Origin: Syntrophobacteraceae bacterium
GTDB lineage: Bacteria; Desulfobacterota; Syntrophobacteria; Syntrophobacterales; Syntrophobacteraceae
Direction: 5' to 3'
DNA: 36,290 bases
Assembly: GCA_003165235.1 (NCBI GenBank)
Contig: PLSV01000187.1
Coordinates: 9,075 to 45,364, forward strand
Shown: positions 17,511 to 27,180 of the stretch, piece after piece
Position numbering within the stretch: the stretch's first letter is position 1
Layout: each line of letters opens with the position of its first letter
Notes under the pieces: generated by a model
Told to the model about the DNA's origin: nothing
The model's database searches: none
Seen by the model: only the letters and a program-made list of their open reading frames with translations
Program-made: the position numbers and the translations under genes

Positions 17511-18227
17511 TTAAACCCCTGTATGCACAAGCAGGATGGATAGGTAATCTGCTTCCTGCTTTTGCCGCCGCAGTTTGCGCAGGTCGACCTCGACCTGCTG
17601 GCCCTCGAGACCCGCTCGCGCCACATATACCGCGCGGTCCAGAAAACCGGCCTGCTCGATGAAATCAAGGACCTTGTCGAGTCGCCTGCCGACCTTCATA
17701 AGGATTACCGTCCCTGCCTCGGTAAGCGCCTTTCCGATTACATCGAGGTCATCGGAAACAGGGATAATGACCACCATTTGTTTGCCTTCACCTATGGGAA
17801 ATTCAGCCAAAGCGGCCGCAGCGCTGAAGGCCGTGATTCCTGGAACTGTGACCACCTCGAGTCCGGGAAGTTGTTCGCGCAAAGCTCTGACGAGATATAT
17901 GTAGGTGGAATAAAGCAGTGGATCGCCAAGAGTCAGGAAGCAGGCATCCTCGCCCGTGCTGACCACATCCGAAACACTCCGGGCTGCTTCCGCCCAGCGC
18001 CGCGATAGCTCCCCGCTGTCGGCGCTCATAGGGAAAACCAGTTCGTAAATCCGGGAATCCGCTCTCAGGCGCCGGCCGGCAATGGCAAGAGCGATGCTCC
18101 CGTTCTCGCTCCGCGCCTTTGGAACGAAAACATGCCTGCACCCTTCAAGAACTCTCGCCCCTTTCAAGGTCATCAAGTCAGGGTCGCCGGGTCCAACTCC
18201 TATTCCATAAAGCACTCCGAATTTCAT
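17511..18227 (-). CDS. cbiL: Precorrin-2/cobalt-factor II C20-methyltransferase
   Basis: 238 aa; 'YGIGVGPGDPDLMTLKGARVLEGCRHVFVPKARSENGSIALAIA', 'TLGDPLLYSTYIYL', 'VPGITAFSAAAAL'. Confidence 0.93.
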   Translation of the reverse strand: MKFGVLYGIGVGPGDPDLMTLKGARVLEGCRHVFVPKARSENGSIALAIAGRRLRADSRIYELVFPMSADSGELSRRWAEAARSVSDVVSTGEDACFLTLGDPLLYSTYIYLVRALREQLPGLEVVTVPGITAFSAAAALAEFPIGEGKQMVVIIPVSDDLDVIGKALTEAGTVILMKVGRRLDKVLDFIEQAGFLDRAVYVARAGLEGQQVEVDLRKLRRQKQEADYLSILLVHTGV

Positions 18228-18262
18228 TGCGATTTCTTCCCGGTCGGCAAAAAAATCTTCTT

Positions 18263-19138
18263 TTATATCCGTTCGATACGTTTGACGATAAGCTCTTCGG
18301 GTATCAGTTCCATGAGGCGCTTGCGCGCCTCGCCCACTGTCAGCGGCAGACCGTTGATCGGCACTCCATCATAGCGTTTCATCTCGTGCAGCAGCGTGGA
18401 GATATAGGGCAAACGCAGCCCGGCTCTATCCAGCATATCATAATCGCCAAACACCTTTTCCGCCGGTCCATGGCTTAGGACCCGTCCCCTGTTCAGCACA
18501 TAGATGCGATCTGCAAAAAGAGGCAGCATGTCTACGAGGTGGGTTGCGAGAATTACTGTAATCCCCTGCTGGCGGTTGAGCCTGTTCAGGAGACGCATCA
18601 TCGTTTCTTCCCCAGCAGGGTCCAACCCGGAGGTGGGTTCATCGAGGATCAAAATCGCCGGCTTCATGGCAAGCACCCCGGCCATGGCGACACGCTTTTG
18701 CTCTCCAAAGCTCAAGTGATGGATGGCTCGATGCCGCAAATCACTGGCCGCCACTGATTCAAGCGCCTCGGAAACCCGCCGCTCGACCTCCGGATCGGGT
18801 AGGTCCAGGTTTCTTGGGCCGAAAGCCACATCTTCCTCAACCGTGGCTGCGAAAAGCTGATCGTTTGGATTCTGAAAAACCAGCCCAATTCTCTGGTAGA
18901 GTTCCCTGGGCGGAGTGCCGCAGAGCTCGTGTCCGGCAATGCGAACCTGTCCTTTCTGTGGCTTTAAAAGGCCGACAAGCACCTTTATGAGAGTGGTCTT
19001 CCCTGAGCCGTTCGAGGCAAGCATTGCCACAAACTCGCCCACTCTGACTCGAAAGTCCACTTCCGTAAGCGCCTGCGTTCCTTCCTGATAGGTGAAGCAT
19101 ACACCTGAAGCCTCAACGGCCATAGGAACTTCTTTCAT
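18263..19138 (-). CDS. cbiO: Cobalt ECF transporter ATP-binding protein
   Basis: Walker A 'LASNGSGKTTLIKVL', signature 'LSFGEQKRVAMAGVLAMKPAILILDEPTSGLDP'; start ATG overlaps the cbiQ stop. Confidence 0.92.
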   Translation of the reverse strand: MKEVPMAVEASGVCFTYQEGTQALTEVDFRVRVGEFVAMLASNGSGKTTLIKVLVGLLKPQKGQVRIAGHELCGTPPRELYQRIGLVFQNPNDQLFAATVEEDVAFGPRNLDLPDPEVERRVSEALESVAASDLRHRAIHHLSFGEQKRVAMAGVLAMKPAILILDEPTSGLDPAGEETMMRLLNRLNRQQGITVILATHLVDMLPLFADRIYVLNRGRVLSHGPAEKVFGDYDMLDRAGLRLPYISTLLHEMKRYDGVPINGLPLTVGEARKRLMELIPEELIVKRIERI

Positions 19139-19920
19139 AAGGCGCCCCACTCCAGCCGGATGTATGCAACCACTATCGCTCCCGAGGTCAGGCACAAAAT
19201 CCAGAGATCTTTCGAGGAAATGCGCGGCAGAGCGCCAAAAGGCATGTAGCCTTTGTACCCTCTAAGCTCCATGGCCTCATAAGTGCGGATTCCCTGGTCC
19301 ATTGCAACTTTCATCACTGTTCCCGCCAATACGCCTGTAGACGATAAAGAACGCCTGAGGCTGGAATACCCGAGCCGCACTTTTTGGGCGTCCATGACGT
19401 CGGCAGCCTGATCCATGAGCATAAAAATATAGCGGTACATGAGCATGGCCACCTCCACCCAGCCTTTTGGGACACCGAACCAGCGCAGGGCTTGAAAGAT
19501 CTGATGCGCCCTGGCGGTGGAGCTCAAAAGCAGCAGTACGCTGACTGCTCCCAGAACTCGAGTCCCAAGCAAAGCGCCGTGCAGGGCGCCCTCCAGCATC
19601 ACTGCTATCTTCCACCCAAACAGGGAGGTGCTGAAAAGAAGGGTGGAACCAACGAGAAGCGACTGCAGCAGGATTACAACCAGAACAATTCCCAAAGGGG
19701 CCGCAAGTCTGACCAAAATCAGCCTGGCGGGCATTCGGATCGCCAGCATTCCCCCCAGGCCGGCTGCAAGAACTGCGAGCGGAAACACGGGGCGCTTGGA
19801 TACTATAACGCCGATGATCGCCAGAAGGGCAAGCACGAGCTTTACGCGGGGATCAACACGGGTCAGAATGTTGTCCCGATAGGCGAATATATCCGAGAAA
19901 AGCTCAAAAGACGGCTGCAA
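19135..19920 (-). CDS. cbiQ: Cobalt ECF transporter transmembrane protein
   Basis: 261 aa; 'RVDPRVKLVLALLAIIGVIVSK', 'GVPKGWVEVAMLMYRYIFMLMDQAADVMDAQKVRLGY'; adjacent to cbiO and cbiM. Confidence 0.92.
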   Translation of the reverse strand: MQPSFELFSDIFAYRDNILTRVDPRVKLVLALLAIIGVIVSKRPVFPLAVLAAGLGGMLAIRMPARLILVRLAAPLGIVLVVILLQSLLVGSTLLFSTSLFGWKIAVMLEGALHGALLGTRVLGAVSVLLLLSSTARAHQIFQALRWFGVPKGWVEVAMLMYRYIFMLMDQAADVMDAQKVRLGYSSLRRSLSSTGVLAGTVMKVAMDQGIRTYEAMELRGYKGYMPFGALPRISSKDLWILCLTSGAIVVAYIRLEWGAL

Positions 19921-19924
19921 GGCG

Positions 19925-20194
19925 TTAACCTTTATCCTTTGGAGGAAATAAACTCCGAAAATGATAACCAGCCATGAAACCGCCCGCTGCTCCCGCTAAA
20001 AGAAACAGCAAGAGGGGCAAGTCTCCGCGTTCGATATTTATTAGAGGCGCCTGCGGAGGGCGGTTTGCCTCTATAGCGAATTTCTCTACTACCGACTCAT
20101 CGACGCCGGCCCATTTGCAGTCAGAAATCCGCAGGCCGATATACATGCCCAGGGCCAGCAAAAAGATAATGCCCCCTGCAATAGCGATTTTCAT
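19925..20194 (-). CDS. CbiN/PDGLE-like small membrane component of the cobalt transporter
   Basis: About 89 aa from MKIAIAGGIIFLL with two predicted TM segments, located between cbiM and cbiQ; sequence similarity to canonical CbiN is not obvious by eye. Confidence 0.6.
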   Translation of the reverse strand: MKIAIAGGIIFLLALGMYIGLRISDCKWAGVDESVVEKFAIEANRPPQAPLINIERGDLPLLLFLLAGAAGGFMAGYHFRSLFPPKDKG

Positions 20195-20202
20195 AGAGGC
20201 GC

Positions 20203-20937
20203 CTAAACCGCAAAGATTTTCAGCAATTCGGGTCTGCGTGTCAGTATGAACCTGTAAGCCCCTACACACATGAATCCCTCGACAATTCCCAGCGGGACCT
20301 GGGTAGGCACGAACGCAAGAAGCACGGTCAAAAAAAATTTACCCAGTGGAGCATCACCGTGGAGAGCGGCGGCAAGCTGAAAAGAAGTGACCGTATATGT
20401 GGCCCAATCCGATAGAATGCCTGCAATGAAAGCCGCAATCCACCATCTGCCCGACAGCCGTCTGACCAAAATAAATGAGCCGTAGCCTGCCAAGGCGCCG
20501 GCGACCCCCATTGAGGCAAGATTCGCGCCCAGTGTGGTAAGCCCGCCATGCGCCAGAAACAGGGCCTGCAGCACCAGCGCAACGCTGGCCACGACAACCG
20601 TGAGCAGCGGGCCGATGAAAATGGCGGCAATACCCGTTCCGCAGGGATGAGAACAGGAACCCGCAGCAGGGACAGGAATCGGCATACAGGATATTATGAA
20701 CACAGCCGCCCCTACCAGTCCAACCATAGGCTTGAGGTGTAAATTCCGCCGGCCGCGCAAGTGCAATTCACGCAGCCCTAGAAAGAGAAACGGCGCAGAC
20801 GCCGCAAACCACAAAATTGCCCATTGCGCCGGCAGAATTCCCTCGGAGATGTGCATCGCGAAGGCTGGAACGTCCGGGAGCACGAGCAATGACGTGAATG
20901 CAAGAATTGCTGTGATGGAGCGGCGCCTGGCTTTCAT
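20203..20937 (-). CDS. cbiM: Cobalt ECF transporter S component / permease
   Basis: 'MHISEGILPAQWAILWFAASAPFLFLGL' (the MHI motif after a cleavable leader), 'PVPAAGSCSHPCGTGIAAIFIGP'. Confidence 0.93.
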   Translation of the reverse strand: MKARRRSITAILAFTSLLVLPDVPAFAMHISEGILPAQWAILWFAASAPFLFLGLRELHLRGRRNLHLKPMVGLVGAAVFIISCMPIPVPAAGSCSHPCGTGIAAIFIGPLLTVVVASVALVLQALFLAHGGLTTLGANLASMGVAGALAGYGSFILVRRLSGRWWIAAFIAGILSDWATYTVTSFQLAAALHGDAPLGKFFLTVLLAFVPTQVPLGIVEGFMCVGAYRFILTRRPELLKIFAV

Positions 20938-21049
20938 GGCTGCCTCCGCTGATCCGTAAATTCAGTGACGATTTTGAACAGCGCACTCTCGATCCGGATG
21001 GAATGCAGGCCGGCAGGTCTTGAATCGGAGTCCGATAAATCCGATTTGC

Positions 21050-21604
21050 CTATGTGCGATATTTCGCAGCCTCATCCGGAGGCATGGGAACGAACTCGCA
21101 CTGCCCTGACGGGACAGGGTACATTTCTTTTGGGGGCAGCACCATTTGCCTTACGTCCCTGAAACCCCTCGTCTCCTTGATCCTTGTTTGAATCAGGTCA
21201 ACCAGCAGCTCATCGAATCCGAACCCGCGTCCCATTTGAACACTAACACCGGGAAACCTTTGCGCCTGCTCTTGAAGCATTGCAGGCACGTCGAGAATCA
21301 GATGCAGCCCAGAATGCAAAAAATAGGGAATCACCAGCACCTTCGCCGCTCCAAGGTTGACGCATTTTTCAAAGACCTCCGGAAAGTGGGGTCCAAGCCT
21401 TGACATGAAACACACTTCGACGATCGGATAACCGTACTTGTGTCGAAGACGAGCGGCGACCCTCTCCATATCCTTGCCTGCCTCCGGCACTCGGCTTCCA
21501 TGACCCAGAAGTATTATAGCCTCGTCAAGCGCGGCTGCTTTCTGTCCTTCTTCAAAAGTCTCACCCTTTGCCATGCCACTCTCCCAATCTCCATCCGTAT
21601 TCAC
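21050..21604 (-). CDS. cbiX: Sirohydrochlorin cobaltochelatase, CbiX-type
   Basis: 'IILLGHGSRVPEAGKDMERVAARLRHKYGYPIVEVCFM', 'VLVIPYFLHSGLHLILDVP'. Confidence 0.88.
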   Translation of the reverse strand: MNTDGDWESGMAKGETFEEGQKAAALDEAIILLGHGSRVPEAGKDMERVAARLRHKYGYPIVEVCFMSRLGPHFPEVFEKCVNLGAAKVLVIPYFLHSGLHLILDVPAMLQEQAQRFPGVSVQMGRGFGFDELLVDLIQTRIKETRGFRDVRQMVLPPKEMYPVPSGQCEFVPMPPDEAAKYRT

Positions 21605-21636
21605 GCTGTCTGTTATTGGAGGAGCCCGGTTCCGGC

Positions 21637-21670
21637 AAAAAAAAACGGACCGTAATCCTCAGGTCCGGGA
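21637..21670 (-). terminator. Intrinsic terminator between cobalamin riboswitch 2 and cbiX (likely expression platform)
   Basis: Minus strand CCGGACCtgaggattacGGTCCGTTTTTTTTT. Confidence 0.8.
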
Positions 21671-21737
21671 AACCGTTTTCATCCTCGGCTTATCCAACTC
21701 GGGCTCCAATCCGCGGGAGCACGTGCAGCTATGAAGC

Positions 21738-21903
21738 TATGGGCTGGTCTTCTGGCTCTCGGATCACCCTACTCGCCGAGCCTTCCCACCCCATAGGACA
21801 GTGGCGCGCCGGCGGCTTTCGTCCCCGATCACAGCGGCGGGTCCGCAACGGTTTTGCACCGTTTTCCCTTATGCCCCTTTCCGGGACACCCACAGCTTAT
21901 CGC
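21738..21903 (-). ncRNA. Cobalamin riboswitch upstream of cbiX-cbiM-cbiN-like-cbiQ-cbiO-cbiL
   Basis: Minus strand: ATAAGGGAAAACGGTGCAAAACCGTTGCGGACCCGCCGCTGTGATCGGGGACGAAAGCCGCCGGCGCGCCACTGTCC...GGGAAGGC...GGTGATCCGAGAGCCAGAAGACC. Confidence 0.95.
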
Positions 21904-22124
21904 AATCAATTTTGACCCAGTGCAGTCCGCAATGTCAAGGAAATAACGCACGCCTAGGCATGGCCCCACGCATCCCGTCGCCTTATTGTTTCGAGGCGCC
22001 GCTTGACCGCCCCCGGGATGCTCTGATATCCTTTTGCCACAGGCAAGCCTGCGCAGGCAACGCCAAAAGCGAAGCCCGTCCGTGGGCTCCATAGCCTCGA
22101 TTTGGACTGAAAGGGAAAACGCAT

Positions 22125-22592
22125 ATGTTTGATGTGATGAGACGAAAGGATCGGGAGCTGAATCTAACGGAAACAGAAAAGATCCTGGCCAAGGGAACTT
22201 ATGGCGTTCTGTCAATGAATGGAGCAAACGATTATGCCTACGGTACGCCACTGAGCTATGTTTACACCGGTAATAACATATACCTGCATTGTGCTCTCGA
22301 AGGCCGGAAAATCACTAGTATCCGTAATGATAACAGGGTGAGCTTTTGTGTTGTTGGAGAGGCCGTTCCCCTGGTGGACCAGTTCAGCATGAGATATGAA
22401 AGCGCTATTGTGTTCGGAGAAGCATACGAAGTGGACCAGGAAGAAAAGTTAAAAGCGCTGATTCTTTTTGTTGAAAAATACAGCACCAGCGAGCACTTTG
22501 AGAAAGGGAAGGCATATGCCCTTAGTTCCCTTCACAAGACAGCAGTCATAAGATTAGATATCGAACACGTTTCAGGAAAAGCCAGGAGGTAG
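22125..22592 (+). CDS. Pyridoxamine 5'-phosphate oxidase-like flavin-binding protein (NimA-like family)
   Basis: 155 aa; 'MRRKDRELNLTETEKILAKGTYGVLSMNGANDYAYGTPLSYVYTGNNIYLHCALEGRKITSIRNDNRVSFCVVGE'. Confidence 0.85.
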   Translation: MFDVMRRKDRELNLTETEKILAKGTYGVLSMNGANDYAYGTPLSYVYTGNNIYLHCALEGRKITSIRNDNRVSFCVVGEAVPLVDQFSMRYESAIVFGEAYEVDQEEKLKALILFVEKYSTSEHFEKGKAYALSSLHKTAVIRLDIEHVSGKARR

Positions 22593-22793
22593 AATTCTGA
22601 ATTATGCGCGAATTATCCATAAGAGTTACGCTGCATTGTTGCTGAATTTGTAGAATTCCGCCACGGAGAATCGGCCGCAGGCTCGACAAAAAGAGGCCGG
22701 GCGGGATAGTTTCCGTCAGACCGGCTCGAATCTTGAAAGAAGAGAATTTCGGTTTAGAATGCTCACTTTATACAAACCCTGAAGAAAACGGCC

Positions 22794-24392
22794 ATGGAGA
22801 ATACAATAAAAGCAATGCCGAATCATCCGCAGGCTCAAAGAATAATGGACCTGATAGCCGGGAGCGCTTCTCTTCGCCGGGAGAAGCGTCATGAAGAAGC
22901 TCTGAGGAGCCTCGAAGAAGCAATCAGCATCGATCCCAAATTTTTCCCGGTGCTCGTGGAAAAAGGAATTGTCCTGTTCGAATTAGCCCGATATGAAGAA
23001 TCGATCGAATGTTTCGATCTTTTTTTGAAACATATTAGTAACTCCCAGGTGCGCGAGTTGCGCGATGACTGTTTAAGGCATGCCCTGACAAACTATGACC
23101 GGATTCTCGCAGAGAACCGGGCGAATGCAGAAGCGCTTCTCAAGCGAGGCGACATTCTGCAGCGCCTGCACCGTTATGACCATGCTGTGTATGCCTATAA
23201 CCTGGCGTTGGAAATGTACGTAAGCAATGTTGTAGACATTTTGAACAAGCGTGGAAATTCGTTTTTGTGCCTTAATAGACCCGAAGACGCTCTTGAGAGT
23301 TATAATCGCGCCCTGGAACTGGCGCCGCGCAATGCGTCCTTATTATTTAACCGGGCCAATGTCCTGCAACAGGTTGCCCGCATGGATGAAGCCCTGGAAA
23401 GCTATGATCGGGCATTGGCGTACAAACCCGGCTTTGCTGAAGCAAAGATGGAGCAAAGTCATTGCAGGTTGGCCGTGGGGGACTTCAAAAGGGGATTTCG
23501 AGACTATGAATCCAGGTGGGAATACCCTCTGCTAAAATCCGCCAAATTGAAATCATCCGAGCCCTTATGGCTTGGGGAAGAGAGTCTGGCCGGCAAAACT
23601 ATTCTGCTCTGGGCTGAGCAAGGATTTGGAGACACTATTCAGTTTTTGCGCTATGTGCCGATGGTGGCGCGAACTGCAGGGCTGACGATTCTTCGTGTGC
23701 CCCCCCCATTGCGGTCGCTGGCTCAGACGCTCGATTGCCCCATATCGATTATCACCTTCGGAGACGCATTGCCTCCCCACAATTTCAATTGTCCGTTGAT
23801 GAGCCTGCCCCTGGCGTTTGGCGCTACTCTGGAATCAATTCCGTCAGATGTCCCATATTTGAGCGCAAAAGCCGATCGGGTTGAAAACTGGCGCAATCAG
23901 CTTGGACCTCGCGCCAGGCTGAGGATTGGTCTTGTCTGGGCCGGCCGCAGGCACGAACCCGTTAACCATACACGCGACGTGGGATTGGAAGTCCTTGAGC
24001 CCCTGACACGCCTTGACGTAGAGATCATAAGCCTGCAAAAAGAAATTCCCGATCACGACAGGAGGGTGCTCGAGTCCATGCCCAGGATTACTTCTTTGGG
24101 TGAAAATCTGTCGGATTTCGCAGACACGGCTGCCCTGATTGAAAACCTTGACATGGTGATCGCCGTCGATTCGGCTGTTGCTCACCTCGCGGGAGCACTG
24201 GGAAAGCCTGTCTGGATTATGCTAAGACATTCCGGCGAGTGGCGCTGGCTTCTGGAGCGCAGCGACTCCCCCTGGTATCCCACCGTGCGGCTTTTTCGCC
24301 AAAATAAACCTGGCGACTGGGCTGGAGTGGTTAGTGATATAACCCAGCAGTTGCAGGTCTTGATGGTTAGCCGCAAAGATGACAACCCCTGA
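22794..24392 (+). CDS. TPR-repeat protein with C-terminal glycosyltransferase family 9-like domain
   Basis: 532 aa; repeated TPRs ('ALESYNRALELAPRNASLLFNRANVLQQVARMDEALESYDRALAYKPGFAEA') then 'ADTAALIENLDMVIAVDSAVAHLAGALGKPVWIMLRHSGEWRWL'. Confidence 0.82.
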   Translation: MENTIKAMPNHPQAQRIMDLIAGSASLRREKRHEEALRSLEEAISIDPKFFPVLVEKGIVLFELARYEESIECFDLFLKHISNSQVRELRDDCLRHALTNYDRILAENRANAEALLKRGDILQRLHRYDHAVYAYNLALEMYVSNVVDILNKRGNSFLCLNRPEDALESYNRALELAPRNASLLFNRANVLQQVARMDEALESYDRALAYKPGFAEAKMEQSHCRLAVGDFKRGFRDYESRWEYPLLKSAKLKSSEPLWLGEESLAGKTILLWAEQGFGDTIQFLRYVPMVARTAGLTILRVPPPLRSLAQTLDCPISIITFGDALPPHNFNCPLMSLPLAFGATLESIPSDVPYLSAKADRVENWRNQLGPRARLRIGLVWAGRRHEPVNHTRDVGLEVLEPLTRLDVEIISLQKEIPDHDRRVLESMPRITSLGENLSDFADTAALIENLDMVIAVDSAVAHLAGALGKPVWIMLRHSGEWRWLLERSDSPWYPTVRLFRQNKPGDWAGVVSDITQQLQVLMVSRKDDNP

Positions 24393-24427
24393 ACACACCT
24401 GACGATTTGAAATCATATCCACCTGCC

Positions 24428-24562
24428 GCCAGGCCTTCCGCGAACGCCCCGTCTCTGGTCATGGACAGTGATCATAGACAGGTCAGGAAGGGAGAGCGTC
24501 GAGAATAGCGGCGGTCGGCCTGCCCGCTACGCGTTCGCACGACGCAGAGTGGTAATTTTTTC
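24428..24562 (-). repeat. ~130 bp dispersed repeat, inverted relative to 30895-31030
   Basis: Its reverse complement matches 30895-31030 almost base for base (CCACTCTGCGYCGTGCG...CCTGACCTGTCTATGATCACTGTCCATGACCAGAGACGGGGCGTTCGCGG). Confidence 0.9.
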
Positions 24563-24612
24563 TCGGTAGGGTGCTATATCAGTCTATCATACGAGGTTGT
24601 TGCCGCCGTAAA

Positions 24613-26964
24613 TTATAAATTGGCCAGTTGAACGGTCAGGTAACTTTGCATCTCGTCCATCTGGGCCACAGCGACGTCCATGTTCTCAAACTCCGTTTGC
24701 ATATTCGCCATCTGCTGGTTGATATTCGCCTGCATGTTGCTCACTTGCTGATTGAGCCCGGTGATGCTGTTCTGCAGTCCGGTTGTCTGGGCGGCAACCG
24801 TCCCGTTTGCGGCGGTAAATCCACTCACGAGGCCATTGATGAGACTCGCGATTCCTCGGGTTACCGTAATGGTCGCGCTTGCCGGCGCCGTGGTCCCGGT
24901 GTAGCTGACTTCAAGGCCGTTGGCGTTGCTCGCGGTGTTATTAAGCGTCAGGACATTTCCCAGGCCGCTGGCGTCGTAACCGTCAATCTGCCCTGCTACG
25001 TTTTGACCTGTGCCCGCAGGCGTGCTGATATCGATGTTATACGTACCCGATTGGGTGGCGCTGGTATTGTAGACATATTGAAACTGGCTGTTGCTGGAAA
25101 CGCCGGAATCCGAAAGAAGATTAACCACGCCTGAGAAGTTGCTTGAGAGCGCCTGCTCGAATGTGGTCGTATTAAGACTGAGCTGACCGTTGCTGCCTGC
25201 TGTTATTCCGATATCGGCGAGATAGTCCAGACTCCCTGTGCCGACCTTGGTCATTAGAGTGGATTGAAGCTGTGATTTTATCATGTCCAGGGTGGTGTCG
25301 CCGAAAAGCGGCCCGCCTGTTGTATTTGAAGTGGAATTGTAGGTATTCTGGGTGTTGACGTATGAAATGACGGTGTTATAGGCGTTGATCCAGGTGTTGA
25401 TGTTGTTTTCGATTCCCTGCGTATCGGGGCTGACCTTGACCGTCAAGGTCGTTTTCGGGTCCGATCCGAGCAGATTGAACGTAACCCCCTGGATTGCGCT
25501 TGTAACAGTATTGGTCGAGCTTGTCATGTTCATGCCGTCTACCGTAAAGGCGGCGTTGGCGCCCTGCTGCAGGACTTGGCCGAAAGATCCAAAACTCAGT
25601 TCTGAACCGGTATCTCCAATGGAAGGCGTCAGATTAACGGAGAGATCGCTGGAGCCGGTTGCATTGTCGATGACCTGGATTCTCCCGTCTGAAGTGACCG
25701 AAGCCGTGACGTCGCCAAAGTTGCTCCCAATCTGGTTAAGGAGGTCCCCGACCGTCGTGGTCGGGGTTATGGCGAAATCGGTAGCCGCCACTGCAGTCCC
25801 GTCGTGAGCCGTTCCGGAAATGGTGATCTTGTCTCCGGACGTGTAGTTGTATCCATCAATGCTCGTGATGAGCGTATCGGCAGTAATTGGCGACGAACTA
25901 CCGTTCGTTGTCGTTGTATTGGCGGCAGTTCCGGTAACTTCGCGCTCATCGACCCCGTTTCCCTGGATCAGGCCAAGGGCTTGCATCACGTTGTTTTGGT
26001 CAGTATAGTTACCGTTGGCCATGCCGGCGATCGCAAGGCCGTAGGTCGTCTGAGATCCCTTGGTCGACGTGACAATGGAAGCGGAAATGCCGGCTTTGAC
26101 CAGCGTCTGTTGTATTTGCTGCAGGGTGTCGCTCAAGTCGATAGTGGCGGTGTTGCCGCCTATGGTTACAGTCCCGGAAAGGTCATTGTTTTCATTTCCG
26201 AGCATGGCTTCGACCGCGGTGGAAGCGCTCGAAAAAGCATCGCTTTGAGCCCCTCCTCCGGTTATGGGGTTCTTGATGCTTGTTTCAGTTGTGTTGAATC
26301 CAAGGCCGCCGAGCGTATCCGAAGAAGAGCCATTCAGCAGGCTGATGCCGGTGGTTCCTGTATTATCACTGCTGAGCACCAACCGGTAGCTGGTCGCAGA
26401 GGTCTGCATTATTGCAGCCGATACGCCCGAAGCTTGAGCGCCGGTATTTGCATTGTTGACGTTAGACGCTAAATTCTGAAGCGTATCGGTTGCAGCGATG
26501 TGAACGGCGTGACCGTTTACCAGGATTGTCCCTGTCATGTTGAGCGCAGTATTATTTGAGGAAAACGATCCCGAGGCGAGTTGCTCCGCTTGCGCCGTAT
26601 TGGAGATAACTACCTGGTAGCTGCCGTTGCTGGCCGAAGAGGAGGCGGAGGCGGACAGAAGCGTTGAGGCGCTCACACTTGAAGAGGAAGCCACCGTGGC
26701 GCTGTAAAGGTTCAGGCCGGCGCCGCTTGTCGTCAGAGCATTTGAGGCGGTTTGGAGTGCGCTCAGGTCACTGTCGAAGGTTTGCCAGGCGGAGACCTTG
26801 TCGTTGCAGGTTGTTATTTGATTATTGTAGGGAGTCAGACTCTTTTCTGAAAGCGCTTGCAACTGGGTCAGCATGCTCTGCCAGTCGATGCTGGTCCCCA
26901 TGCCGGTAAAGCCCAACTCATTCAATGTGGACGATGAAGACGCTGTAGAAGACACTGAAGACAC
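24613..26964 (-). CDS. fliD: Flagellar filament capping protein (hook-associated protein 2)
   Basis: 783 aa; N-terminal 'GFTGMGTSIDWQSMLTQLQALSEKSLTPYNNQITTCNDKVSAWQTFDSDLSALQTA', internal 'NAAFTVDGMNMTSSTNTVTSAIQGVTFNLLG', C-terminal coiled coil. Confidence 0.9.
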   Translation of the reverse strand: MSSVSSTASSSSTLNELGFTGMGTSIDWQSMLTQLQALSEKSLTPYNNQITTCNDKVSAWQTFDSDLSALQTASNALTTSGAGLNLYSATVASSSSVSASTLLSASASSSASNGSYQVVISNTAQAEQLASGSFSSNNTALNMTGTILVNGHAVHIAATDTLQNLASNVNNANTGAQASGVSAAIMQTSATSYRLVLSSDNTGTTGISLLNGSSSDTLGGLGFNTTETSIKNPITGGGAQSDAFSSASTAVEAMLGNENNDLSGTVTIGGNTATIDLSDTLQQIQQTLVKAGISASIVTSTKGSQTTYGLAIAGMANGNYTDQNNVMQALGLIQGNGVDEREVTGTAANTTTTNGSSSPITADTLITSIDGYNYTSGDKITISGTAHDGTAVAATDFAITPTTTVGDLLNQIGSNFGDVTASVTSDGRIQVIDNATGSSDLSVNLTPSIGDTGSELSFGSFGQVLQQGANAAFTVDGMNMTSSTNTVTSAIQGVTFNLLGSDPKTTLTVKVSPDTQGIENNINTWINAYNTVISYVNTQNTYNSTSNTTGGPLFGDTTLDMIKSQLQSTLMTKVGTGSLDYLADIGITAGSNGQLSLNTTTFEQALSSNFSGVVNLLSDSGVSSNSQFQYVYNTSATQSGTYNIDISTPAGTGQNVAGQIDGYDASGLGNVLTLNNTASNANGLEVSYTGTTAPASATITVTRGIASLINGLVSGFTAANGTVAAQTTGLQNSITGLNQQVSNMQANINQQMANMQTEFENMDVAVAQMDEMQSYLTVQLANL

Positions 26965-27180
26965 TGTGTTCTCCTTTGGGGTGGTTTAGTTGCGCAGGGT
27001 CGCCGGTCCCACCGCCTTGTTGACGGCCTCGATCCGCAAATGTTTCCAAAATGAGCCTATGCTCAATTACAATCGGTAAAATTGAGCCTGAACTGAAGAA
27101 AAAAAACCTGCTCTTTCAAAAAGTTTTGAATGCGGTTGATTGCTGCAACTAGGGGCTTATTGCACGGGGCCGTCCAGGCA

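Noticed and set aside
24613-26964. Novel repeat adhesin (Ser/Thr/Asn-rich)
   Set aside because: N- and C-terminal features match FliD; the low-complexity composition is normal for its variable central domains.
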